The notes under the pieces: model-generated
Told to the model about the DNA's origin: nothing
The model's database searches: none
The model's input: the letters and a program-made list of their open reading frames with translations, nothing else
Program-made: the position numbers and the translations under genes
Shown here: positions 1 to 7,682 of the stretch, piece by piece
How positions within the stretch are numbered: position 1 is the stretch's first letter
Layout: the number at the start of each line of letters is the position of its first letter
Source of the DNA: Elusimicrobiaceae bacterium
GTDB lineage: Bacteria; Elusimicrobiota; Elusimicrobia; Elusimicrobiales; Elusimicrobiaceae
Length of the DNA: 32,138 nucleotides
NCBI GenBank assembly: GCA_017528825.1
Contig: JAFXOI010000010.1
Coordinates: forward strand, 1-32,138
Direction: 5' to 3'

Positions 1-1
1 C

Positions 2-1051
2 ACCATGGCTAATTTAGACGTAACAATGGAAAACAATGATTTAACATTTAATTTAATTACTCCTAATAATACATCTGACCCCAATGTAATCAGAGTAACG
101 AATAGCAAACTGCCCAATGTACGCCTAGCCAGTTACTTAGATGATAATCCGAAATTTGCCGGACAATTACATTGTGAGGCACTTACCGGAGATGAGAGAG
201 CAAACCGGCTATGCGGTGGTTTGTTACAAGGGCAAGAGTTAACGTCAGCTAACGGATATACAGGTTATCTTTTAGACCAGGAAATTGATCAAACCACTTG
301 TGGCTTTGCCAGTAAATCGTGGAGTACCAGCAAGACAAAGTGTTACAAAGATACCGCTTCTCGTTGCCAAGCCCTTGGTGTGGATGTCATATCAGGGCAA
401 GCAGATCAGTGCGGCTATACCGATACAAAGAGCCAGACACTTAGTGAGGAAATAGCCTGTGTGGCAACGAAAAATTTCGGGTGTGATTATAGTATCATAG
501 AGGCAGGCGGGATTTGCCAAACAACACGTGATGCTGCCCAACAATATCAATGTCAAGGCTCTACTATTAAACAAGGCGGAAAATGTGTAGGGGAGGTAGC
601 TGCTGCTTGTCACCAATCTACTATAGAAAATGGAGGAATTTGTGAAGTTCCCCAAGGTGGTGCGGGTTGTAAGGAATTAAAAGCTATTCAAGCAGGCGGT
701 GTTTGTGTTAGTTATGCAAATGTTGATTCCGCTGCCTGTAATAGTGCCCAGCAGGTATCTGGTGCCATTATTTGTAATGCTACAGGAAAGTATTGTGGAT
801 CTAATAGTACTTTTAACGGAGGAGTTTGTGTAACCAATGCGGATAGCTCAGCTTGTTGGAAAAGTACCCTTACAAACGGTTCTGTTTGTTATGCAAATAT
901 TGAGGGAAGCCGATGTGACACTTCGAAGACTGGTCATGTTTCTTATAATGATACTTCTTGTTGTTGCGGCGATTATTGTGGCAATGCACCAACTTGTTCT
1001 GCCGAACGCTGTTCCTCTGTCAGAGCACAATACGCACAGTATTTTGAATAA
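2..1051 (+). CDS. Cys-rich repeat pilin-like protein, 5' end missing
   Basis: This is the 3' part of a type IV pilin-like gene that begins outside the window. The frame is open from base 2, and the ATG at 5 is internal: the residues around it (ANLDV) align with ENLDV at about residue 48 of the complete paralogue at 19268-20437. The shared block LPNVRLASYLD, a GDERANRLC segment, a GY..YLLDQ segment and a KCYK motif follow. The C-terminal two thirds are repeats of the form C-x3-[T/x]-[I/F/L]-x2-G-[G/S]-x-C, with cysteines 11 apart and short linkers (for example CQGSTIKQGGKC, CHQSTIENGGIC, CWKSTLTNGSVC). The end is a Cys cluster (SCCCGDYC). It should be an extracellular pilus or pseudopilus subunit, since paralogues have the pilin N-terminus. 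The role of the repeat is unknown, and a disulfide-stapled surface domain is an inference. Confidence 0.75.
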   Translation, partial: TMANLDVTMENNDLTFNLITPNNTSDPNVIRVTNSKLPNVRLASYLDDNPKFAGQLHCEALTGDERANRLCGGLLQGQELTSANGYTGYLLDQEIDQTTCGFASKSWSTSKTKCYKDTASRCQALGVDVISGQADQCGYTDTKSQTLSEEIACVATKNFGCDYSIIEAGGICQTTRDAAQQYQCQGSTIKQGGKCVGEVAAACHQSTIENGGICEVPQGGAGCKELKAIQAGGVCVSYANVDSAACNSAQQVSGAIICNATGKYCGSNSTFNGGVCVTNADSSACWKSTLTNGSVCYANIEGSRCDTSKTGHVSYNDTSCCCGDYCGNAPTCSAERCSSVRAQYAQYFE

Positions 1052-1107
1052 AAAGTGCTGCAATAAACATCATTCCAGTGTAACTGGGACAGTGCTTCCA
1101 ATAATAA

Positions 1108-1137
1108 AAAACAGCCCGCTTTTCAGCGGGCTGTTTT
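1108..1137. terminator. Bidirectional rho-independent terminator
   Basis: A perfect 12-bp stem (AAAACAGCCCGC / GCGGGCTGTTTT) with a TTTTCA loop lies between the convergent pilin (+) and hydA (-). The stem carries A/T tracts on both sides, so it can end transcripts from either direction. Confidence 0.9.
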
Positions 1138-1162
1138 GCATAAAGTTGGCAAGACCGAAACC

Positions 1163-2899
1163 TTATTTCTGACCGGTGCGGTCCTTGCGGTCCGTGTAGT
1201 GCGTGTGTAAGAGTTGGTGTGCGCGTTTGCCACCTACTTTATCAAACACTTTGCCATACAGAGCCATTACACCGCTGTTGTCTTGCGACTTATAGGCCAG
1301 TTCGGTGTCTTCTTGATACAAGCCTTCGGCGCGGCGTTTGCGCGGGGCCCAACCGTCAAATTGCGGTTGACCGGCTCCGGCCACACAGCCGCCTTGGCAA
1401 GACATCACTTCAATAAAGTCATATTTATTCTTGCCGGCTTTAATATCGTCTAATAGTTTGCGTGCATTTTTAAGCCCGCTGACTACGGCGACACGGATTT
1501 GCTTATCGCCGATAGTAAGGGTTTGTTCCTTAAAAGTGCTGCTTTCGCGCAAATTAGTAAATTTGACGCTGTGGGCGTGTTCGGGGTCGAGTTCCGCTAC
1601 CGCAAAGCGCAGCGCCGCTTCCATTACACCGCCGGAAGCACCGAAAATTACCCCGGCGCCTGTCTTGGTACCGAACGGCATATCAAACCATTCGTTTTCC
1701 AAGTTGGCAAAGTCAATGCCGGCTTCTTTAATCATGCGGGCCAACCCTACGGTCGTGACCACATAATCGGTATCCGGGTTGCCGTTGACGGAGAATTCTT
1801 CGCGGGTGGCTTCGTATTTTTTAGCCGAGCAAGGCATAATGGCCACGACAACTAAGTCTTCGCGTTTGCCGCCGCGTTCTTCAAAATCGGCCTTGATGAC
1901 GGGGCCCATCATTTGCATCGGAGAGCGTGCCGTAGATAAATTGGGCAAGAATTCCGGGGCATATTTTTCTACATAATTGACCCACGCCGGGCAGCAGCTG
2001 GTCAGCTGCGGCAAGTTGACGCCTTTGGTGAAGCGGCCCAAAAATTCGGTGGCTTCTTCCACGATGGTCAAATCGGCCGAGAAAGCGGTATCATAGACGT
2101 AATCAAAACCGAGCATGCGCAAGGCAGCGGCAATTTTTCCGTCCACGTTTTTACCTTGCGGCAAGCCGAAAATTTCGCCTAAACCCACACGTACCGCCGG
2201 AGCAATGTGTACGGCTACTTTTTTCTTGGGGTCATTGATGGCTTTAAATACCTTTTCAATTTCGTTAGAATTGGGCATCAAAGCACCGGTCGGGCAGACG
2301 CGGGCACATTGACCGCAGGATACACATTCTTTGCTTTCTCCTAATTCTTTATTAAAGGCGGTGGCAATTTTGGAGCGGAAACCGCGGAATGCAAAATCAA
2401 TGGCGCCAATGCCTTGTACTTCGTTGCAGATGCGTACGCAGTTACCGCACAAAATACATTTGCTATGGTCGCGCACGAGAGCCGGGGAAGTAGCATCTTT
2501 GTGGCTGTCAATCTTTTTGGATTTGAAGCGGATTTCCGTCACGTCCATATCTTTGGCGAGTTTCTGCAATTTGCAGTTGCCGGATTTGGAGCAGAGCGTG
2601 CAGTTGTGATTACCGGAAGACAATAACAATTCCAGGTTAATGCGGCGTAAGCGGCGGATTTCGTCGCTGTTAACGCGCACTTTCATACCGTCGCGCGGAG
2701 CTACGGTACAAGAGGCCACAATGCCCATCCCTTCCACTTCTACTAAGCACAGGCGGCACGCGCCATATACGGCCAGTTCCGGGTGATAGCAGAAGGTAAC
2801 GATATTAAAATTGGCCTTGCGGATTAATTCTAATAAATTACGTTCCCCTTCTATAGGTACTTGTTTTCCTTCAATGGTAACAAATTCTTTCTTTTCCAT
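1163..2899 (-). CDS. hydA: [FeFe]-hydrogenase catalytic subunit HydA (NAD-linked, bifurcating type)
   Basis: Catalytic subunit of a cytoplasmic trimeric hydrogenase that interconverts H+ and H2. Domain order in 578 residues: N-terminal [2Fe-2S] (C37, C48, C51, C64), a His-Cys cluster region (H98, C100, C103, C109), two [4Fe-4S] sites (C148/151/154/158 and C192/195/198/202), then the H-cluster domain. The three H-cluster signatures are intact: TSCCPAW (300-306), MPCSAKK (355-361) and MSCQGGCVAGAGQP (499-512). By analogy with clostridial CpI, the H-cluster ligands are C303, C357, C501 and C505, and C302 is the proton-transfer cysteine. There is no extra C-terminal [2Fe-2S] domain as in Thermotoga HydA; the size is close to Desulfovibrio HndD. 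The His-Cys spacing is H-x-C, not the usual H-x3-C. An AGGAG site sits 8 bases before the ATG and overlaps the hydB stop. It is the last gene of hydCBA. Confidence 0.95.
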   Translation of the reverse strand: MEKKEFVTIEGKQVPIEGERNLLELIRKANFNIVTFCYHPELAVYGACRLCLVEVEGMGIVASCTVAPRDGMKVRVNSDEIRRLRRINLELLLSSGNHNCTLCSKSGNCKLQKLAKDMDVTEIRFKSKKIDSHKDATSPALVRDHSKCILCGNCVRICNEVQGIGAIDFAFRGFRSKIATAFNKELGESKECVSCGQCARVCPTGALMPNSNEIEKVFKAINDPKKKVAVHIAPAVRVGLGEIFGLPQGKNVDGKIAAALRMLGFDYVYDTAFSADLTIVEEATEFLGRFTKGVNLPQLTSCCPAWVNYVEKYAPEFLPNLSTARSPMQMMGPVIKADFEERGGKREDLVVVAIMPCSAKKYEATREEFSVNGNPDTDYVVTTVGLARMIKEAGIDFANLENEWFDMPFGTKTGAGVIFGASGGVMEAALRFAVAELDPEHAHSVKFTNLRESSTFKEQTLTIGDKQIRVAVVSGLKNARKLLDDIKAGKNKYDFIEVMSCQGGCVAGAGQPQFDGWAPRKRRAEGLYQEDTELAYKSQDNSGVMALYGKVFDKVGGKRAHQLLHTHYTDRKDRTGQK

Positions 2900-2909
2900 A
2901 TATTAACTC

Positions 2910-4793
2910 CTATGCACCCACATTGACTGCGCCAAATTTGCAGGTGGCTTTACAGCTACCGCATTTAATACATTTCTGCGGGTCAATTTGATGGGGTTTG
3001 CCCGGTGTGCCGCTAATGGCTTGTACGGGGCAAGCGCGTTTACACATACCGCAACCTTTACATTTGGTCGCGTCGATTTCATAGCGTGCCAAGGCCTTAC
3101 ATACACCGGCCGGGCAGCGTTTTTCTACGACGTGAGCAATGTACTCATCCTTAAAGTATTTTAAGGTAGAAAGTACCGGGTTGGGAGCGGTTTTACCCAA
3201 GGCGCACAAGGAAGCTTTTTGAATGGCTTTGGCCAAATCTTCCAAGTTTTCCAAGGTTTTTAACGTACCGCGTCCTTCCACGATGTCGGTGAGCATGGAG
3301 AGCATCTGTTCCGTACCTTCGCGGCAAGGAACACATTTCCCGCAAGATTCGCGTTTGGTAAATTCCAAGAAGAAGCGGGCCACATTAACCATACAAGTAT
3401 GTTTATTCATGACCACCAAACCACCGGAACCGACCATGGCACCGGCCGCTTTTAAGGAGTCATAATCGAGCGGTAAGTCCAAATGTTCTTCGGTTAAACA
3501 ACCGCCGGAAGGACCGCCGATTTGGGCCGCTTTGAAAGCGTCTACATTGACTTTACCGTTATCTTCGGTAGTACCGCCGGCCACGTCGTTAATGACTTGA
3601 CGTAAGGTGGTGCCCATCGGCACTTCTACTAGACCGGTATTGGCAATATGTCCGGTGACGGCAAAGGTTTTGGTACCCGGGCTGGAAAGTGTACCGATTT
3701 TCTTAAATTCTTTGGCACCCATTTCAAACACTTTGGCAACGGTGGCCAAGGTTTCTACGTTATTAATAACGGTCGGTTTACCAAATAAACCGCTGTGGGC
3801 CGGGAAGGGCGGTTTGACACGCGGCATACCGCGTTTACCTTCTACAGAAGCAATCAGCGCGGTTTCTTCACCGCACACGAAAGCGCCTGCGCCTTCCATG
3901 ACGTGAATTTTGAAATTAAGTCCGCTGCCGAAAATGTTTTCGCCCAAAAGGCCTTTTTCTTCGGCTTGTTCAATGGCTTTGCGGATACGTTTAATCGCTA
4001 ACGGATATTCCATACGTACATAGACGTACCCTTCATCAGCGCCGATAGCGCGTGCGGCAATCATCATACCTTCTAATACTGCGTTGGGGTTGCCTTCCAT
4101 AACGGAGCGATCCATAAAAGCACCGGGGTCGCCTTCGTCAGCATTACAAATGACATATTTTTTGCCTTCGGGTTCAATGCGGGCAAATTCCCATTTCTTG
4201 CCCGTCGGGAAACCCGCACCGCCGCGGCCGCGCAGACCCGATTCAGTCATTTCTTTGCAGACTTGTTCCGGGGTCATTTCCAAATAGACGCGTTTGGCTT
4301 GTGCATAACCACCATGGGCGATATATTCATTAATGTCTTCGGGATTAATGCGTCCGCAATCATGTAACAAGATACGTTCTTGTTTGGCGTAGAACGGAAT
4401 TTCGGCAACCGTTTTGGAAGTGGTGCCGGTAGCCGGATTGTGATAGAGCAAACGGTCAATTACTTCGTCTTTGAGCAAGGTTTTCTCGACAATTTCCGCC
4501 ACATCTTCCGGTTTTACTTTGGTATAAAAAGTTTCTCCCACACTTACCAAGGGACCCATGGCACAAAATCCGCGGCAACCGCTTAAACTTAAATAATTTT
4601 CACGGCAACCTTTGGTAATTTGTAAGCAAAATTCAATGTTGCGTTTTTTCATTTCGGCTTGGAAAGCTTCATATACTTTCAAAGAGCCGCCGGCAATACA
4701 ACCGGTACCGCCGCAGATTACGACACGTTTGGTAATATTTTTGTAAGCGGTGTTATAATCTTTGGCAATTTTTTCAATATCACTTGTCGGCAT
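2910..4793 (-). CDS. hydB: NADH-binding hydrogenase subunit HydB (NuoF-like)
   Basis: This is the flavin subunit that exchanges electrons with NAD(H) and, in bifurcating enzymes, couples them to ferredoxin. In 627 residues it has an N-terminal thioredoxin-like [2Fe-2S] domain (cysteines near 27, 32, 73, 77), a NuoF core with the glycine-rich GRGGAGFPTGKKW motif (about 189-201), the NuoF [4Fe-4S] ligands (C484, C487, C490, C530), and a C-terminal 2[4Fe-4S] domain (C578/581/584/588 and C608/611/614/618). The open frame extends 10 codons further upstream, but the ATG at 4793 is preceded by AGGAGG at good spacing and is preferred. It overlaps the end of hydC by 14 bases, which suggests translational coupling. 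The domain plan matches HydB of Thermotoga maritima and HndC of Desulfovibrio. Confidence 0.93.
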   Translation of the reverse strand: MPTSDIEKIAKDYNTAYKNITKRVVICGGTGCIAGGSLKVYEAFQAEMKKRNIEFCLQITKGCRENYLSLSGCRGFCAMGPLVSVGETFYTKVKPEDVAEIVEKTLLKDEVIDRLLYHNPATGTTSKTVAEIPFYAKQERILLHDCGRINPEDINEYIAHGGYAQAKRVYLEMTPEQVCKEMTESGLRGRGGAGFPTGKKWEFARIEPEGKKYVICNADEGDPGAFMDRSVMEGNPNAVLEGMMIAARAIGADEGYVYVRMEYPLAIKRIRKAIEQAEEKGLLGENIFGSGLNFKIHVMEGAGAFVCGEETALIASVEGKRGMPRVKPPFPAHSGLFGKPTVINNVETLATVAKVFEMGAKEFKKIGTLSSPGTKTFAVTGHIANTGLVEVPMGTTLRQVINDVAGGTTEDNGKVNVDAFKAAQIGGPSGGCLTEEHLDLPLDYDSLKAAGAMVGSGGLVVMNKHTCMVNVARFFLEFTKRESCGKCVPCREGTEQMLSMLTDIVEGRGTLKTLENLEDLAKAIQKASLCALGKTAPNPVLSTLKYFKDEYIAHVVEKRCPAGVCKALARYEIDATKCKGCGMCKRACPVQAISGTPGKPHQIDPQKCIKCGSCKATCKFGAVNVGA

Positions 4794-5268
4794 GAGCGGC
4801 CTCCTGTTTTCTGATTTCAGCAATAATTTCGGCAGCCTTGGCGGGCGTGACTTGGCCGTGGACGGTTTCGTCCATTACCATCACAGGGGCCAGTCCGCAA
4901 GCGCCTAAACAAGATACACATTCAAGGGTGAACAAACCGTCTTCGGTGGTGTCTTGCCCGTCTTTGAGGTTGAGGGCTTGGCGTACCATACCGATAATAT
5001 TATCGGAGCCTTTTACATGGCAAGCGGTACCGTTACAGACACGCACAATGTGTTTGCCTTTGGGCGTAATAGCAAAGTGGGCAAAAAATGTCGCCACGCC
5101 AAACACGCGGGCGGGCGAAATTTCCAGTTCGTTTGCGATATAACGCATGATATCTTCGGGAAGATACGAATAATGATCTTGCACTTGTTGCAAGATGGGA
5201 ATAAGCTTTGCGCTGTCGTAGCCGTTATCTTTCAAGATTTTAGCGGCCGGAGCGAAACGGTCAGTCAT
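4780..5268 (-). CDS. hydC: Hydrogenase subunit HydC (NuoE-like [2Fe-2S] protein)
   Basis: This is the small electron-transfer subunit (162 residues) of the HydABC complex and the first gene of the operon. It is a NuoE-type thioredoxin-fold ferredoxin with the four [2Fe-2S] ligands in the usual C-x4-C...C-x3-C pattern (C78, C83, C120, C124). The helical N-terminal part (LIPILQQVQDHYSYLPEDI) is typical of NuoE and HydC. An AAGGAG ribosome-binding site lies 6-7 bases before the ATG, and a sigma70-like promoter lies further upstream (5334-5362). The order hydC-hydB-hydA, without a separate hndB-like gene, agrees with three-subunit bifurcating hydrogenases. Bifurcation is inferred from family and operon structure, not shown by sequence alone. 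Confidence 0.93.
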   Translation of the reverse strand: MTDRFAPAAKILKDNGYDSAKLIPILQQVQDHYSYLPEDIMRYIANELEISPARVFGVATFFAHFAITPKGKHIVRVCNGTACHVKGSDNIIGMVRQALNLKDGQDTTEDGLFTLECVSCLGACGLAPVMVMDETVHGQVTPAKAAEIIAEIRKQEAAHADK

Positions 5269-5305
5269 GATTTCTCCTTATTATAGGTAACTTGCAAATA
5301 AGAAT

Positions 5306-5324
5306 GGGATAAGTAGTTTATCCC
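5306..5324 (-). promoter_or_regulatory. Inverted repeat at the start of the hydCBA transcript
   Basis: A perfect 7-bp inverted repeat, GGGATAA / TTATCCC around a 5-base loop, lies between the hydC -10 box and its ribosome-binding site. The predicted transcription start (about 5327) falls at its edge. It could be an operator or a 5'-terminal mRNA hairpin. No regulator can be named from the sequence. Confidence 0.4.
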
Positions 5325-5333
5325 TCCTCTTGT

Positions 5334-5362
5334 ATTATAACAAAAAAATAGACGGGTATGAA
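5334..5362 (-). promoter_or_regulatory. Predicted sigma70-type promoter of hydCBA
   Basis: On the minus strand, -35 TTCATA (5357-5362), a 17-base spacer and -10 TATAAT (5334-5339) lie about 65 bases before the hydC ATG. The -10 is a perfect match and the -35 matches 4 of 6 bases. Confidence 0.55.
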
Positions 5363-5412
5363 AGAGCGGATAACTGAAATTCTTGCTTATAGTGGCTAAG
5401 CATACACAAAAA

Positions 5413-5439
5413 AAAACCGCCCCGGTAAGGGGCGGTTTT
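5413..5439 (-). terminator. Rho-independent terminator of the small pilin gene
   Basis: An 11-bp stem (AAAACCGCCCC / GGGGCGGTTTT) with a 5-base loop is followed on the minus strand by a run of T residues. It lies just after the stop codon of the pilin at 5456-5938 and insulates it from hydCBA. Confidence 0.9.
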
Positions 5440-5455
5440 GAAAACCTATCAGTGA

Positions 5456-5938
5456 TTAGAAACCACTGTTTTTACCGCTAGAGATAGCGTTGCAGGTCTT
5501 GGTGGCATCATCAGTGCCTTTGTCATTCTTGGCGCAAGAGCGAGTATAGGTGCCGTCAGCTCCAGTAGTACCCGTGATTGTGTAACCTAAATTACCGGTA
5601 GCTGCTGTACCAGCACTCGTATAGCGTTGAGCAGTAATAACGTAATTAGTGCCAGAAGTGGCTCCACTGATTAAAAAGTTCTTGGTTTTGAAGGATTTTT
5701 TGTCAGATTCCAAGGCGGCAGGAGCTTGGATATCCAATTCTTCAAAAGTAGCCGGCCAAGAACCAGTTTGCAAACGAGCACGTTCGGCAGACAAGCGCAA
5801 GGTGCCAATCAACGTCAACGCTTCAGTAGCGCGGGCCTTTTCCACTGCCGTAGTATATTGCGGCAATGCAATGGCGGACAAAATGCCGATAATGAGTACC
5901 ACTACCAGCAATTCAATCAAGGTGAAACCTTTCTTCAT
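5456..5938 (-). CDS. Type IV pilin-like protein (prepilin)
   Basis: A 160-residue prepilin. The N-terminus has the short basic leader and class III signal MKKG|FTLIELLVVVLIIGILS, with the conserved Glu at +5 after the peptidase cleavage site and the hydrophobic assembly helix. The C-terminal part is Gly/Thr-rich and has a cysteine pair (RSC...KTC) that fits the usual pilin D-region disulfide. It would be processed by PilD-type peptidase and assembled in a pilus or type II secretion pseudopilus. AAGGAG lies 7 bases before the ATG. The gene is monocistronic, with its own promoter (5988-6015) and terminator (5413-5439), and sits between two unrelated hydrogenase loci. Major or minor status cannot be told from the sequence. 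Confidence 0.9.
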   Translation of the reverse strand: MKKGFTLIELLVVVLIIGILSAIALPQYTTAVEKARATEALTLIGTLRLSAERARLQTGSWPATFEELDIQAPAALESDKKSFKTKNFLISGATSGTNYVITAQRYTSAGTAATGNLGYTITGTTGADGTYTRSCAKNDKGTDDATKTCNAISSGKNSGF

Positions 5939-5987
5939 AGTAATCTCCTTTTACTTAAGTAAAGTAGTACATCTAGTACTCCTTAAT

Positions 5988-6015
5988 ATTATAACAAAGA
6001 AAAAGGAAAATGCAA
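5988..6015 (-). promoter_or_regulatory. Predicted promoter of the small pilin gene
   Basis: Minus strand: -35 TTGCAT (6010-6015), 16-base spacer, -10 TATAAT (5988-5993), about 50 bases before the pilin ATG. The leader also carries the palindrome TTACTTAAGTAA (about 5951-5962). Confidence 0.5.
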
Positions 6016-6067
6016 CAGCTTTTTTACAGTTTCAAGTGCCTATGATAAGAAAAAATTTCCATAAAAA

Positions 6068-6095
6068 TACCCCGTCTGTTCGAAGAGACGGGGTA
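6068..6095 (-). terminator. Rho-independent terminator after the group B hydrogenase
   Basis: A 10-bp stem (TACCCCGTCT / AGACGGGGTA) with an 8-base loop is followed by a T-rich stretch on the minus strand, about 17 bases after the stop codon of the gene at 6112-7563. Confidence 0.8.
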
Positions 6096-6111
6096 AAATA
6101 AAAAGTACCAC

Positions 6112-7563
6112 TTATTTTTCATCTAAAGCACAAGGAACTTTAGGGCTTTTGGCTACTAAGTCCTTAATCGGCTGGATAACTTGTGCCTGCTGTTTGAGTG
6201 TGCACGGGCCACCGATACAGCCGCCCTTGCAGTTCATTACTTCAAGCAGTTGGAAATCCCCCGCTCCTTTGGCATAAGCGTTTAAGAGAGGAATTATCTT
6301 TTTATCCAGTCCATTAATGGCCATTTTCTTAAAAGCTTTTTTGCCGGCGATGGCATTTTCCACCGCTTGTGCCACGCCGCCGGTTACACCGTAATAGCGC
6401 GCTTCGCCGGAAATAGACGGGTCCAACTCTGCTTCTTCGCACTCGGCCGGAACAATGCCTTTTGCATCAAACATCGCGCCTAATTCTTCATAAGTCATGA
6501 CATAGTCAATGTTGGGATCTTCCATGCCTTCGGCACGTTTAGATACGCAGGGACCGACAAATACCGTTACACTGCCTTTTTTCTTCTCAATATCAGCCGT
6601 ATAGGATGCCGGGGTTTTGGTATGAGAGACAAATTCTTTCAAAGCCGGCAAGTGTTTTTTAACTGCTTGTACCCACGCGGCACAACAAGAAGTGGTCATA
6701 AAACGTGCACCGTTTTCCAGGCGTTCTACCAATTCGCGCGCTTCGTTGGCGGTGGTGATATCGGCACCCAATGCCACTTCGGTTACTTTTGGAAATCCTG
6801 CTTTTTTAATCGCAGTAATCAGTTGAGGTAATGTGCAGTCAAATTGTCCAACGATAGAAGGAGCAATCATCGCGCAAACCGGAGCACCCTTTTTGATTTG
6901 AGAGAGAATATCAATCAGTTGGCTGCGCTCCATAATGGCACCAAACGGGCAGGCTTCCATACAATGCCCACAGGAAATACATTTGTCAAAATCAATTTGC
7001 GCCAGGCCATTTTCCCCTTTATGAATGGCATTGACGGGGCATGCTTGCTCACAGGGTACGGGAATAAAGGTAATGGCATTATACGGGCAGGCCGCTTTGC
7101 ACATACCACAGTTTTTACATTTGTCCGGATTGATAAAAGAGCGGCCATCCATAAAGGTAATAGCACCAAATTTGCAGGATTGTTGACACGGGCGCGCCAA
7201 ACAACCTTGGCAGGCCTCCGTGACGATATGACGGGCCTTATGGCAACCGCGGCAGGCAATATCCATAACGGTCAACGTTTGCGGCGGTACTTGCGTACGT
7301 TGCAAAGCCTTTTGGGCGTAATCATTCAGCGAGGTGGCTTCATCATCCTCTTCCACGCTCATTCCCAAAGCGGCTAATGTGCGTGAGCGGAATACCGCGC
7401 GTTCTTTATAAATACAACAACGCACAGATGATTTGGCATCTTGCGGAATAACTTCGTAAGGGATGCGATAAGCATCACTTTCCAAGGTGTTTTTATCAAA
7501 GGCCTCAACAATTTTGCGCAAGGCCATGCGTCGAAAATAAATAGCTTTATTGTCTAAGTTCAT
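6112..7563 (-). CDS. Group B-type monomeric [FeFe]-hydrogenase
   Basis: A 483-residue single-gene [FeFe]-hydrogenase distinct from HydA. The first ~100 residues are unlike ferredoxin. Cysteine-rich clusters follow: C104/C107/C118/C121/C126/C130, C149/C152/C155/C159, C171/C175 and C195/C198/C201/C205, consistent with several [4Fe-4S] sites. The H-cluster domain has TSCCAAW (291-297), GPCVSKR (337-343) and MNCKGGCIGGPC (443-454), so all H-cluster cysteines (C294, C339, C445, C449) and the proton-transfer cysteine (C293) are present. The GPCVSKR and GGPC variants, and the absence of NuoF/NuoE partners, match group B enzymes of anaerobes. It probably exchanges electrons with ferredoxin to make or sense H2. 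There is no clear Shine-Dalgarno: an extended -10 lies only 6 bases before the ATG. The gene is monocistronic. Confidence 0.88.
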   Translation of the reverse strand: MNLDNKAIYFRRMALRKIVEAFDKNTLESDAYRIPYEVIPQDAKSSVRCCIYKERAVFRSRTLAALGMSVEEDDEATSLNDYAQKALQRTQVPPQTLTVMDIACRGCHKARHIVTEACQGCLARPCQQSCKFGAITFMDGRSFINPDKCKNCGMCKAACPYNAITFIPVPCEQACPVNAIHKGENGLAQIDFDKCISCGHCMEACPFGAIMERSQLIDILSQIKKGAPVCAMIAPSIVGQFDCTLPQLITAIKKAGFPKVTEVALGADITTANEARELVERLENGARFMTTSCCAAWVQAVKKHLPALKEFVSHTKTPASYTADIEKKKGSVTVFVGPCVSKRAEGMEDPNIDYVMTYEELGAMFDAKGIVPAECEEAELDPSISGEARYYGVTGGVAQAVENAIAGKKAFKKMAINGLDKKIIPLLNAYAKGAGDFQLLEVMNCKGGCIGGPCTLKQQAQVIQPIKDLVAKSPKVPCALDEK

Positions 7564-7569
7564 ACCCTT

Positions 7570-7578
7570 ATTCTAGCA
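7570..7578 (-). promoter_or_regulatory. Extended -10 directly before the group B hydrogenase start
   Basis: Minus strand TGC-TAGAAT (extended -10; hexamer 7570-7575) ends 6 bases before the ATG at 7563. Transcription would begin at or within a base or two of the start codon, so the mRNA could be leaderless. A weak -35 (TTGCTA) would need a 19-base spacer. Confidence 0.35.
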
Positions 7579-7669
7579 TATTCTAAATAAAAAATAGCAA
7601 TCACTTATCACTTATAAAGGAAATGTGTGACAAATAAAATGAAATCTTACGAAAGATTGCCGAAAAACA

Positions 7670-7675
7670 TATAAT
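7670..7675 (+). promoter_or_regulatory. -10 box directly before the MFS transporter start
   Basis: A perfect TATAAT ends 7 bases before the ATG at 7683, and the intervening bases contain no Shine-Dalgarno. This predicts a leaderless transcript. The -35 is weak (TTACGA-like near 7647). Confidence 0.4.
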
Positions 7676-7682
7676 AATTAAT

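Noticed and set aside
5330-5343. Rex-type operator over the hydC -10 box
   Set aside because: Only the TTGT/ACAA ends match and the dyad is 14 bases, shorter than the 18-base Rex consensus; kept as an observation, not called as a site.
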